The position numbers and the translations under genes were made by a program. DNA of 25,502 nt from UBA1858 sp045105615 (GTDB lineage: Bacteria > Pseudomonadota > Gammaproteobacteria > UBA4575): assembly GCA_045105615.1 (NCBI GenBank), contig JBGCDS010000032.1, positions 1 to 25,502 of the forward strand, written 5' to 3'. Shown piece after piece: positions 16,815 through 24,886 of the stretch; within the stretch, counting starts at the first letter, position 1, and each line of letters begins with the position of its first letter. The notes under the pieces are model-generated. The model was given only the letters and a program-made list of their open reading frames with translations. It made no database searches and had not been told where the DNA came from.

Positions 16815-16918
16815 ACCACCAAACCGTCACTCCCATGAAAACGGGAGTCTAGCTAAGTGTATTTATTGCCGCATTTCTACATTTGTTGGATCCCCGCCTG
16901 CGCGGGGATGACAGATTA
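16815..16918. repeat. Intergenic hairpin repeat, copy 1 (REP/MITE-like)
   Basis: The copy starts ACCACCAAACCGTCAC and ends GGGGATGACAGATTA. It contains two stem-loops: ACTCCCAT/ACGGGAGT with a GAAA loop (16829-16848) and a perfect ATCCCCGC/GCGGGGAT with a CTGC loop (16890-16909). The outer ends GTCA-CTCCC and GGGGATGAC form rough terminal inverted repeats, giving a miniature-element look. Elements with GTCATTCCCG and CGGGGATGAC ends are widespread in proteobacterial intergenic DNA. No flanking target duplication could be recognised. Confidence 0.85.
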
Positions 16919-17006
16919 CATGCGGGCTGACGCTTTGTGCACGTAAGGATAACGGATGTGTTTAACCGTGATAATTATTTTTATATTGATATGCAACTTA
17001 GCCGCT

Positions 17007-17109
17007 ACCACCAAACCGTCATTCCCGTGACAACGGGAATCTAGCTAAGTGAATTTATTGCTGTATTTCTACATTTGCTGGATCCCGCCTGCGCGGGGAT
17101 GACAGATTA
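17007..17109. repeat. Intergenic hairpin repeat, copy 2 (REP/MITE-like)
   Basis: Same orientation as copy 1, with eight substitutions and one missing base by hand alignment, about 91% identity. The left stem is perfect here: ATTCCCGT/ACGGGAAT with a GACA loop (17021-17040). The right stem has lost one C, leaving a one-base bulge. Relative to copy 1, one position of the left stem has changed on both arms (T-A here, C-G in copy 1). The terminal inverted repeat is GTCATTCCCG against CGGGGATGAC, differing at one base. Confidence 0.85.
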
Positions 17110-17143
17110 TTAGCTTCAAATGACGTTGTATAATTAACAACTT

Positions 17144-17665
17144 CTATTGTTTAGTTTCTTCTTCTGCTATTTCTTCAATGGTGATTGCTTGCAGGCGATA
17201 CAATATTAAACGGGCAGCGTCTGCTCGCATTTCTTGGTAGATAGCCTGCTCCTCACTACCCTTGCCTAGCACATCATTAATATCAAATAGAAAGTCTCTG
17301 CTTAAGCGTACCTCTTGATTGCCAACTAATTTCTTACCTTCAGAATTTTTAACATCAACACCTACACGTAAAATCAATTCGTACTCACGTACTTTGCCAT
17401 CTTCATCAACTGAGAGTATTTCTCTGTCCGTGGTTTCATAAAGCACATCAACCAATGCTGATGCCTGCTCTGCACTGACTAGCTGATACTTATTTGCTTC
17501 AAATTGTTTCTCTAACAATTTTGCCATCGCATGACCACGACCCTGATAACTAACATGAGTGCTTTCAAACACTGGATCTAAATCTGCTTTTCCCGCTAAA
17601 CGATAACCGCAGCTGGATACCAGAGATAACGCAATTACAACAATCAGTAGCTTCAATCTATTCAC
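17144..17665 (-). CDS. lptE: LPS-assembly lipoprotein LptE
   Basis: LptE is the outer-membrane lipoprotein that plugs the LptD barrel and helps insert lipopolysaccharide in the outer leaflet. The 173-residue protein has a lipoprotein signal: basic start, hydrophobic core and the lipobox VSSC with lipidated C19, followed by GYRLAG, the conserved start of mature LptE. The start is GTG with AGGAG six bases upstream; an ATG nearby is out of frame. It lies 9 bp after leuS, the standard leuS-lptE pair. The usual downstream neighbour holA is displaced by the dehydrogenase and repeats. The C-terminus is acidic (EEIAEEETK). Firm call. Confidence 0.93.
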   Translation of the reverse strand: MNRLKLLIVVIALSLVSSCGYRLAGKADLDPVFESTHVSYQGRGHAMAKLLEKQFEANKYQLVSAEQASALVDVLYETTDREILSVDEDGKVREYELILRVGVDVKNSEGKKLVGNQEVRLSRDFLFDINDVLGKGSEEQAIYQEMRADAARLILYRLQAITIEEIAEEETKQ

Positions 17666-17674
17666 TCATTTCTC

Positions 17675-20134
17675 CTAGACAACAATATTTACCAGACGAC
17701 CTTTCACTACAATGATCTTTTTAACTGGCTGTTGTTTAATATGATTCTGTATTTTCTCACTATTCAATGCAGTTGTCTTAATTAGTTCGTCTTCTGCATC
17801 CGCGGTGACATTAATTTTATCGCGCAATTTACCATTCACCTGGACCATCAATTCAAGCGTATCACGCTCTAATGCTTGTTCGTCATACTTCGGCCAGGAC
17901 TGACTTTCGATCTGGTTCGCATGACCTAGTGCCCCCCATAAATCTGAGCATATGTGTGGAACAATTGGCGACAACATTAACACTATCGCTTCGACACCTT
18001 CTCGAATGACAGCATGATCGTTTTCATCTTGCGGTTTCAGTGAAGACAAGTCGTTTAACAATTCCATATTGGCAGCGATAGCAGTATTGAATGTATATCG
18101 ACGCCCAATATCGTCACTCACTTTCTTGATTGTGCTATGAATTTTATTACGCAGTTCTTTTTGCGCAGGGTTCAACGCTGCTAGGTTCATAACAGCCGGT
18201 GCAGCTGCATTCGCTTGCAAGTGCAGATAAATAAAACGCCACAATTTTTTAAGGAACCTCGCTGAACCATCGACACCCGTATCAATCCATTCCAAAGAAT
18301 TATCTGGTGGTGCAGCAAACATGGTAAATAGCCGCACGGTATCCGCACCAAACTTTTCAATCAGCTGTTCAGGGTCAACTGTATTACCTTTGGATTTAGA
18401 CATTTTAGTGCCATCTTTTAGCACCATGCCCTGAGTAAGCAAATTAGTGAAAGGCTCATCAGAACTAATCAAGCCTTCATCACGCATTAATTTATGAAAG
18501 AAACGCGCATATAGCAAATGCAATACTGCATGCTCAATACCACCGACGTACTGATCAACTGGCAGCCAGTAATTGGCACGTTCATCTAGCATCTTGTCTT
18601 TATTATCAGCACTACAATAACGCGCGTAATACCAGCTTGATTCAAAGAAGGTATCAAAAGTATCTGTTTCACGTTTTGCAGGCTTAGCGCATTTTGGACA
18701 AGCCACATCTACAAATTCTGACATTGTTGCTAACGGCGAACCGGCCCCTGTGACTTCAACATTTTCAGGCAGCTTCACAGGTAAATCAGACTCAGGCACG
18801 GCTACAGCACCACAGTCATCACAATAAATCATTGGAATAGGACAACCCCAATAACGCTGACGCGAAATACCCCAATCACGCAAACGGAAGTTAACCGTAC
18901 GCTCGCCTTGTTTATTAGCTTCTATTTTTTCTGATATCGCTTTAAATGCTTGCTCAGATGTGAGTCCATCCCATTCACCAGATTCCTTAAGCATTCCTTT
19001 CTCTGTATAGGCTTGCTGACTGACATCGCTTTGTTCTGAAGCATTTTTAGGGAAGATGACTTGTTTAATCGGCAGGTCATATTTCTTAGCAAACTCCCAA
19101 TCGCGTTGATCATGCCCGGGCACACTCATCACTGCCCCAGTGCCGTATTCGATTAATACAAAGTTAGCGATCCATATAGGTAGCTTTTCACCAGTAATCG
19201 GGTGTAACGCAAATAAACCTGTTGCCACACCTTCTTTTTCTGCAGTGTTGATTTCTGCTTCAGCCACTTTGCGCTGCTGACACTTTTCAATGAAGCTCTC
19301 GACATCTGCATTGTCCTTAGCTGCGATTGAAGCCAATTCATGTTCAGGTGCAATGGCGACATAACTCACACCCATTAATGTATCTGGGCGCGTGGTATAT
19401 ACCTGCATAGAAGGAAGACCACCTTCTACCTTAAATGAAAACTGTAATCCTTCAGAACGACCAATCCAGTTCTGCTGCATAACTTGCACTTGTTCTGGCC
19501 AACCATCTAACTCTTTCACACACGCTAATAGCTCATCAGCATATTGAGTTATTTTCAAAAACCACTGTGATATTTCACGACGCTCAACTAATTCACCTGA
19601 ACGCCAGCCTCGCCCATCAATGACCTGTTCGTTAGCAAGCACTGTTTGATCAACAGGATCCCAGTTCACGATTGATTTCTTCTTATAAACCAAGCCTTTT
19701 TCAAACAGACGCGTGAATAACCACTGCTCCCACTTATAATATTCAGGCGTACAAGTGGCTAGCTCTCTATCCCAGTCATAAGCAAAACCCAAACGCTGCA
19801 ACTGACTGCGCATGTAATCAATATTTTCATGTGTCCATTTGGCAGGTGGTACTTTATTTTTTAATGCGGCATTTTCAGCTGGCAAGCCAAACGCATCCCA
19901 ACCCATTGGCTGCATGACATTCTTACCCTGCATACGCTGATAGCGACTGATAACATCGCCAATGGTGTAGTTGCGCACATGGCCCATATGCAGACGGCCA
20001 CTGGGGTATGGGAACATTGAAAGGCAGTAGAATTTCTCTCGACTTTCATCTTCAACCGCCTTAAAAGTGTTGGATTGCTGCCATCGCGACTGTACCTCAG
20101 CCTCTATTTCGTGAGGTTGATAATCTTCGTTCAT
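17675..20134 (-). CDS. leuS: Leucyl-tRNA synthetase
   Basis: LeuS charges tRNA-Leu with leucine in the cytosol. The 819-residue class I enzyme has the HIGH motif as HMGH (49-52), KMSKS at 577-581, and a complete CP1 editing domain with T247, T248, T252 and D345, at the same numbers as the E. coli editing residues. It is about 40 residues shorter than E. coli LeuS (860). The shortage lies just before KMSKS: QGMVLKDGT runs straight into KMSKS, so the leucine-specific insertion of E. coli LeuRS is missing or minimal. Two CxxC pairs (438-441 and 479-482) suggest a zinc-binding knob. ATG start, weak ribosome binding site. A 419 bp leader region lies upstream; no leucine-rich leader peptide or promoter was recognised. 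Confidence 0.98.
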   Translation of the reverse strand: MNEDYQPHEIEAEVQSRWQQSNTFKAVEDESREKFYCLSMFPYPSGRLHMGHVRNYTIGDVISRYQRMQGKNVMQPMGWDAFGLPAENAALKNKVPPAKWTHENIDYMRSQLQRLGFAYDWDRELATCTPEYYKWEQWLFTRLFEKGLVYKKKSIVNWDPVDQTVLANEQVIDGRGWRSGELVERREISQWFLKITQYADELLACVKELDGWPEQVQVMQQNWIGRSEGLQFSFKVEGGLPSMQVYTTRPDTLMGVSYVAIAPEHELASIAAKDNADVESFIEKCQQRKVAEAEINTAEKEGVATGLFALHPITGEKLPIWIANFVLIEYGTGAVMSVPGHDQRDWEFAKKYDLPIKQVIFPKNASEQSDVSQQAYTEKGMLKESGEWDGLTSEQAFKAISEKIEANKQGERTVNFRLRDWGISRQRYWGCPIPMIYCDDCGAVAVPESDLPVKLPENVEVTGAGSPLATMSEFVDVACPKCAKPAKRETDTFDTFFESSWYYARYCSADNKDKMLDERANYWLPVDQYVGGIEHAVLHLLYARFFHKLMRDEGLISSDEPFTNLLTQGMVLKDGTKMSKSKGNTVDPEQLIEKFGADTVRLFTMFAAPPDNSLEWIDTGVDGSARFLKKLWRFIYLHLQANAAAPAVMNLAALNPAQKELRNKIHSTIKKVSDDIGRRYTFNTAIAANMELLNDLSSLKPQDENDHAVIREGVEAIVLMLSPIVPHICSDLWGALGHANQIESQSWPKYDEQALERDTLELMVQVNGKLRDKINVTADAEDELIKTTALNSEKIQNHIKQQPVKKIIVVKGRLVNIVV

Positions 20135-20417
20135 AAAATTGATTAATTATTAGACTTTTACTTTTAGGATTTTCATGGGCTATTGCGATCTAATAGTAAC
20201 AAAATTCTGCCAGATACATGAAGTTAGAATTACCCTAGTGGCTAACTTGATATTTACCCCCATCAAGAAGATCAATAAGCGAGATAAAATTGTTCTTTTT
20301 GTAGTATTCGAGCAAGAAGAGTAGTGTGAAGACTGTAGTAAATAATTGGTATTAGGCGACGTAGGCACAAAAGTTTAATAACAACGATAGATATGATCGG
20401 TGCGCTTTAAGATGAAC

Positions 20418-20445
20418 CGTCTAGAGTAAAAATTTTTTCTAGGCG
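20418..20445. other. Inverted repeat (hairpin) in the manC-leuS gap
   Basis: CGTCTAGAG and TTCTAGGCG flank an A-run/T-run centre, so RNA from either strand could fold a stem of nine or more pairs (with G-U pairs in the plus-strand RNA and one bulged T). The function is unknown. It could be part of a leader or of a small RNA. Confidence 0.35.
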
Positions 20446-20508
20446 ACTTTGAAAACACAATAGCACGAACTATTTATCAGATTGCTACAACCAGTCATGA
20501 GCCTACAC

Positions 20509-20540
20509 AGAAAGCCCGCCCTCAATCATGCGGGCTTTCT
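20509..20540. terminator. Strong intrinsic terminator hairpin, possibly bidirectional
   Basis: AGAAAGCCCGC (20509-20519) and GCGGGCTTTCT (20530-20540) form a perfect 11 bp stem with a 10-base loop. It lies 13 bp beyond the manC stop, so it should end the phoH-ybeY-corC-lnt-manC transcript. The T-rich tail is better on the plus strand (TTTCTTTATT) than on the minus strand (TTTCTGTGT), so it would also, and perhaps mainly, stop plus-strand transcription coming from the gap. Confidence 0.75.
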
Positions 20541-20553
20541 TTATTGTATCTCT

Positions 20554-21990
20554 TTACTTATCTGAGCGGCCGTATCTATCATCAAAGCGCTCAATGTCGT
20601 CCTCTCCTAAATACGTACCTGATTGAACTTCGATTAATTCCAAAGGAATCTTGCCTGGATTTTCTAATCGGTGGACTGCACCGATTGGAATATAGGTAGA
20701 TTGATTTTCTGATAGCAGAAACTCTTCATCATCACAGGTCACAACCGCGGTACCATTGACGACTATCCAATGTTCAGCGCGGTGATGGTGTTTCTGCAAA
20801 GATAATTGCTCACCCGGCTTCACTGTGATTCTTTTAACTTGAAAACGCTCAGCGTTATCTATGGATTCATAATCACCCCAAGGTCGATAGACTTTGCGGT
20901 GTATATCAGATTCATCTCTATTAGCATCTTTAAGTGCGTTAGCTATTTGTTTCACGTTTTGTGATTGATTACGCGGTACCACCATCACTGCATCCGCAGT
21001 TTCAACAATCACCGCATCTTGCATTCCTACAGCCGTCACTAAACGATTAGAACTATGCACAAAACAACCCTGACAGTCTTCTAGCAATACATCTCCAGTG
21101 ACAGCATTGTTACTTTCATCTTGCTGTGAAGATTCCCATAACGCATGCCAAGAACCAACATCATTCCAATCACTCACTAATGGGACGACGGCAGCATTAT
21201 TAGTATTCTCCATTACGGCATAATCAATGGATTCACTTTTACATGCTGCAAAGGCCTCTTTATCGATGCGAATAAAATCTAGATCTTTTTCTTGCGCACC
21301 ATAGGCTGACTTTACGCTAGCAGCCATCTCAGGTTCGTGTGTTGCCAGTTCTGACATTAACGTTGATGCTTTAAACATGAACATTCCACTATTCCAAGAA
21401 TAATCTCCTGAGTCTAAATACTCTTGAGCTTTTGCTAATTCAGGCTTTTCAACAAACTTCTCAACTTGAGTAGCTTTGCCTCCAGCTAATGCTGGGCCAG
21501 CTTTTATATAGCCGTAACCTGTTTCGGCGCGTGTTGGCTTGATACCAAATGTGACGAGTTGGTCTTGCCCGGTTAAGCTCATCGCTAATTCTATAGCTTC
21601 ACTAAATTTTTCTTGCTCATCCAGAATATGGTCTGCCGGTAACACTAAAATAATTGCATCATCACTACGCTGCTGCGCGCATAATGCCGCCAATGCGATG
21701 GCAGGTGCAGTGTTTCGCCCAACAGGCTCTAATACTATGTCAGCCTTTTCAACACCTTCTTGTCGCAGTTGCTCAGCCGCCATAAAACGGTGTTCGTCAT
21801 TACACACAACAATAGGGTCTTGTATGCCATGACCTAGTGCTTGCACTCGAGCAACGGTATCTTGAAATAAACTGCGATTATTTCTTAGTGGGATAAACTG
21901 CTTGGGATACAATTTTCGTGACACAGGCCACAATCGTGTGCCTGAACCACCTGACAAAATCACCGGTATAACTTGAGCAAATTTAGACAT
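20554..21990 (-). CDS. Mannose-1-phosphate guanylyltransferase / mannose-6-phosphate isomerase (bifunctional)
   Basis: This 478-residue enzyme has the type II bifunctional layout of ManC/AlgA/XanB. The N-terminal nucleotidyltransferase domain carries GGSGTRLWPVSR (14-25), the GRNTAPA block (91-97) and the FVEKP sugar-nucleotide motif (179-183). A C-terminal cupin isomerase domain follows (about 365-465) with RPWGDYES, QKHHHRAEHW and the IPIGAVHRLENPG metal-site region. It would turn mannose-6-phosphate or mannose-1-phosphate with GTP into GDP-mannose for surface polysaccharide. No other polysaccharide gene is in the window, so its end product is unknown, and manC, algA or cpsB would all be used as names. 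It sits 34 bp after lnt, between lnt and leuS, and ends at a strong terminator. Confidence 0.95.
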   Translation of the reverse strand: MSKFAQVIPVILSGGSGTRLWPVSRKLYPKQFIPLRNNRSLFQDTVARVQALGHGIQDPIVVCNDEHRFMAAEQLRQEGVEKADIVLEPVGRNTAPAIALAALCAQQRSDDAIILVLPADHILDEQEKFSEAIELAMSLTGQDQLVTFGIKPTRAETGYGYIKAGPALAGGKATQVEKFVEKPELAKAQEYLDSGDYSWNSGMFMFKASTLMSELATHEPEMAASVKSAYGAQEKDLDFIRIDKEAFAACKSESIDYAVMENTNNAAVVPLVSDWNDVGSWHALWESSQQDESNNAVTGDVLLEDCQGCFVHSSNRLVTAVGMQDAVIVETADAVMVVPRNQSQNVKQIANALKDANRDESDIHRKVYRPWGDYESIDNAERFQVKRITVKPGEQLSLQKHHHRAEHWIVVNGTAVVTCDDEEFLLSENQSTYIPIGAVHRLENPGKIPLELIEVQSGTYLGEDDIERFDDRYGRSDK

Positions 21991-22024
21991 AATATAATTT
22001 TAGATACTTAGTATTGATAAGATA

Positions 22025-23539
22025 TTAATTCTCGCTTACGTGTGCGCGGCGAGATCGAACAAATACTAACAAGATTAGTGCAGATAAAATGCTGATTATT
22101 GCCCAATTTCCCCAGATAATGAACGGCGTGCTTCCACGCATCGGCCAAACCTGCGCAGTGACAACCTCGTCAACAAACTGGCCTGACTCAGCCAAGACTT
22201 TTCCTTTCGTATCAATTACTGCCGACACACCGGTATTGGCTGCACGCACCATATAACGTCCGGTCTCTAATGAACGTGTACGCGCTATTTGTAAATGCTG
22301 ATGTGGTGCTAATGAGTCACCAAACCATGCGTCATTGGTCACATTTATCAGCAGCTGAGCTTCGGGCAGGGCTCGTTTTATCTCCTCACCAAAGGCTGCT
22401 TCATAACAAATTGATACGCCCACTGGCATACCTTTCATTTGTACTATTGAGGAACCATTGCCGGCACTTAAATCTGACATAGGGATGATAACTAAACTAC
22501 GGAAGATCTTGAAAATCCAGCGCATAGGCAAGTACTCACCGAATGGCACTAAGTGTTGTTTATTATAGATTTGAACATTACTACCCAATGTTACCAATGA
22601 ATTAAATATACGTTCCGAACCTGGCTCATAGGTAAATACACCAGATAACAATTCAGTATTATGTTGCCTTAACTGTTGTTCAAATTTTGGAATAAAATCC
22701 TTACTCGCGATTCTATAAAAAGTAGGTATCGCAGTTTCTGGCCAGACTACAATATCGCTATCCCAATGCTTACTGGTCAAATCAGCATAGGCTTGATAGA
22801 CCTCATGACGTCGAGACTTGTCCCACTTCATTTCAAAGGGAATATTTGCTTGGACCGCAGATACTTTTATAGGCTGATCTCCAATCTTTGATGTCCATTC
22901 AATTGCACCTGCAAAGTAACAGCAAATAATTAACATACATAACCCAACAAGACTCTTTAATAATTGCTGATTATTTATATGTATCAGGGTAATGACACTT
23001 GCAGAAAGAAATGCCATCAACGCACTGCCAGCGAACACACCGAAAATAGGAATAATGCCAGACAAAGGCGAATCGACTAACACATGCCCTACTAGCAACC
23101 ACGGGAAACCTGTCAGTATCCAACTTCTCAACCATTCGAACAGTGCCCATAGCGCCGCAAATATCAGCACATTCATCCAAATGCTCAAACGAGATGCATG
23201 TAACTTTGCGTGAGTTTTCAATACCAAGGCAGGAAATAGACTTAGCACTAATGTCGATAAAAATGTAATTAGCGCAGCAGCAATAAAGGGAGCTTCACCA
23301 AAATCATATAAGCTATTAAACACCCAAGATGTTCCAGCACCGAACATACCCAGCCCATATAAATAGCCTGACTTAAACGAATGCGTAGCATCCTGTTGAT
23401 GTAACGCAAACAACAGCGATAAAGACACAATCGACACCCACCAAAGATTAAACGGCGAAAATGCCAACACATGGATTACACCAGCCAACAGTAATAGAAT
23501 ATTGCGCTTCATATAATTACAACGAACGTTGTCAAACAT
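22025..23539 (-). CDS. lnt: Apolipoprotein N-acyltransferase
   Basis: Lnt adds the third acyl chain to the N-terminal cysteine of lipoproteins in the inner membrane, which is needed for Lol sorting. The 504-residue protein has several N-terminal membrane segments, a periplasmic nitrilase-like domain and a C-terminal membrane segment. The Glu-Lys-Cys triad is E268 (VVWPETAIP), K327 (YNKQHLVPFGEYLP) and C378 (VSICYEAAFG), matching E. coli E267, K335 and C387. The ATG at 23539 lies 13 bp after corC, but a second ATG at 23512 (MKRNILLLL) begins right at the first hydrophobic stretch; neither has a clear ribosome binding site. The corC-lnt pairing is standard. LptE and other lipoproteins are its clients. 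Confidence 0.95.
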   Translation of the reverse strand: MFDNVRCNYMKRNILLLLAGVIHVLAFSPFNLWWVSIVSLSLLFALHQQDATHSFKSGYLYGLGMFGAGTSWVFNSLYDFGEAPFIAAALITFLSTLVLSLFPALVLKTHAKLHASRLSIWMNVLIFAALWALFEWLRSWILTGFPWLLVGHVLVDSPLSGIIPIFGVFAGSALMAFLSASVITLIHINNQQLLKSLVGLCMLIICCYFAGAIEWTSKIGDQPIKVSAVQANIPFEMKWDKSRRHEVYQAYADLTSKHWDSDIVVWPETAIPTFYRIASKDFIPKFEQQLRQHNTELLSGVFTYEPGSERIFNSLVTLGSNVQIYNKQHLVPFGEYLPMRWIFKIFRSLVIIPMSDLSAGNGSSIVQMKGMPVGVSICYEAAFGEEIKRALPEAQLLINVTNDAWFGDSLAPHQHLQIARTRSLETGRYMVRAANTGVSAVIDTKGKVLAESGQFVDEVVTAQVWPMRGSTPFIIWGNWAIISILSALILLVFVRSRRAHVSEN

Positions 23540-23552
23540 TCATCAAGAGGCT

Positions 23553-24401
23553 TTATACACGCGTGACTTTTAGCAAATGCAAGCGACGACTATCAGCACT
23601 GATCACCTCAAATTTAAACCCTTCAATCACTGTGCTTTCATTTCTTTTAGGCACATGGCCGAAATTATTTGTTACCAAACCACCAATGGTATCGAATTCA
23701 TTATCTTTAAATGGTGTCTTAAAAAATTCATTGAATTCCTCTATTGGCGCCAACGCTTTTACTAATGCGTATTTATCATCTTCCGAATAGGTGATGTATT
23801 GATCTTCTTCTAGGTCATGTTCGTCGGTAATATCTCCGACAATTTGTTCAAGCACATCTTCAATCGTCACTAAGCCAGAAACGCCGCCATACTCATCAAC
23901 GATAATGGCCATGTGATTTCTAGAATTACGGAATTCATTCAATAAGATATTCAAGCGTTTGCTCTCAGGAACAATAAATGCGGAGCGTAATATATCCTTG
24001 ATATTAAACTCTTCATTATTTTTTTCGGATAGAAATCTCAGAAGATCTTTCGCCAATAATACGCCGACCACTTCATCTCGGCTGTCACCAATTACAGGGA
24101 AACGTGAGTGAGCTGATTCAATAATAGTTGGCAGCATTTCTTGCACTGAGTGCTCTTCTTCAACTACTTTCATTTGTGAGCGCGGAATCATAATATCGCG
24201 CACTTGCAACTCAGACACTTGCAGCACACCTTCAATCATGGCTAGCGCACTCGTATCAAACAGGTTTCGCTCTTGTGCTTCACGCAGAATAACAATCAGT
24301 TCTTCGCGGTCTTTCGGCTCGCTCGAAAACACCTGTCCGAGCCTATCTAACCAATTTTCCGGCCAATTTTTATCTGTTGCGGGGTCAGGCGTGGTGCCCA
24401 T
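23553..24401 (-). CDS. corC: CorC/HlyC family CBS-domain protein
   Basis: CorC (YbeX) is linked to magnesium and cobalt efflux in Salmonella and, more recently, to ribosome and rRNA quality control with YbeY in E. coli. The 282-residue protein (E. coli 292) lacks membrane segments. Two CBS domains cover about 68-128 (VRDIMIPRSQM, FPVIGDSRDEVVG) and 135-192 (IIVDEYGGVSGLVTIEDVLE), and a C-terminal CorC_HlyC transporter-associated domain covers about 205-280. DEYGG is a signature. It lies 41 bp after ybeY and 13 bp before lnt. The exact role here is inferred from context. Confidence 0.94.
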   Translation of the reverse strand: MGTTPDPATDKNWPENWLDRLGQVFSSEPKDREELIVILREAQERNLFDTSALAMIEGVLQVSELQVRDIMIPRSQMKVVEEEHSVQEMLPTIIESAHSRFPVIGDSRDEVVGVLLAKDLLRFLSEKNNEEFNIKDILRSAFIVPESKRLNILLNEFRNSRNHMAIIVDEYGGVSGLVTIEDVLEQIVGDITDEHDLEEDQYITYSEDDKYALVKALAPIEEFNEFFKTPFKDNEFDTIGGLVTNNFGHVPKRNESTVIEGFKFEVISADSRRLHLLKVTRV

Positions 24402-24442
24402 AGATTTTTCTAGGTAATTAAAAGGGATTTTTCAAGATATCA

Positions 24443-24886
24443 TTATAAATCATACGGATTGGCAAATCCGAGCTGTTGCATAATTTTGATTTCCAAGCCT
24501 TCCATCTGTTCTGCTTCGGCCTCATCAATATGATCAAAACCTTGAAGATGAAGAATACCATGAGCAACCATATGCGCCCAGTGGCTGTCTAATGTTTTAC
24601 CCTGTTCTGCCGCTTCTTTGGCGACAACTGGCGCGCATATAATGATGTCCCCCATGAATGACAGATCTACGCCTTCCGGCAGCTCTGCAGGGAAGGAAAG
24701 CACGTTGGTTGGACCAGACTTTTTACGATACTGCTCATTTAACTGGATCATTTCAGCCTCATCAACGATACGCAAAGCGACTTCTTGCTCCATATCATTT
24801 TCAATCTGACTGCCCCAATACTGTAATGTTTCTTCACTAGGAATATCTTCAGCCGAGGCAGCAAACTGCACTTCAACTTTAATCAT
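24443..24886 (-). CDS. ybeY: Endoribonuclease YbeY
   Basis: YbeY is a zinc-dependent RNase involved in 16S rRNA 3'-end maturation and late 70S quality control. The 147-residue protein has the HGxLHLxGxDH zinc motif with H109, H113 and H119 (VAHGILHLQGFDH), and the conserved TNVLSFP block at 60-66. The ATG overlaps the phoH stop by one base (TAATG), so it is coupled to phoH. The phoH-ybeY-corC-lnt order is conserved across gammaproteobacteria and supports a shared role in RNA and ribosome maintenance. Confidence 0.97.
   Translation of the reverse strand: MIKVEVQFAASAEDIPSEETLQYWGSQIENDMEQEVALRIVDEAEMIQLNEQYRKKSGPTNVLSFPAELPEGVDLSFMGDIIICAPVVAKEAAEQGKTLDSHWAHMVAHGILHLQGFDHIDEAEAEQMEGLEIKIMQQLGFANPYDL

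Larger units (their letters stand above)
16775..17143. other. Non-coding convergent gap carrying two hairpin repeats
   Basis: This gap of 369 bp lies between the converging 3' ends of the dehydrogenase gene and lptE. It holds two direct copies of a ~104 bp repeat (16815-16918 and 17007-17109), separated by 88 bp of unique sequence. Just after the dehydrogenase stop is a weak hairpin, CACAT-AAAAA-ATGTG (16788-16802). No open reading frame of note was seen. No classical stem plus T-run terminator was found for either gene, so the repeats' hairpins may serve to end transcription. Confidence 0.8.
20135..20553. other. Non-coding gap between manC and leuS
   Basis: This is the longest gene-free stretch (419 bp). 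From right to left it holds a strong terminator-type hairpin (20509-20540) and a second inverted repeat (20418-20445), then AT-rich sequence up to the leuS start. The leuS promoter should be here, but no clear -35/-10 pair was seen on the minus strand. A 62-codon GTG-started reading frame (20180-20368, minus) has no recognisable features. The plus strand could encode a small RNA ending at the terminator hairpin. Confidence 0.6.

Noticed and set aside
16815..17109. CRISPR array from the repeated GC-rich palindromes
   Set aside because: There are only two units, each about 104 bp, with diverged sequence and no cas genes; this is an intergenic repeat pair.
20180..20368. 62-codon GTG-started reading frame upstream of leuS, considered as a leader peptide
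   Set aside because: It has no leucine-codon run, no adjacent attenuator-like structure and no clear ribosome binding site; it looks like chance in AT-rich DNA.
20135..20553. T-box or other known riboswitch controlling leuS
   Set aside because: I saw no T-box sequence or specifier-loop layout, and T-box control of leuS is not expected in gammaproteobacteria.
23461..23790. 109-codon plus-strand reading frame spanning lnt and corC
   Set aside because: It is antisense to two conserved genes and carries no domain or ribosome binding site.
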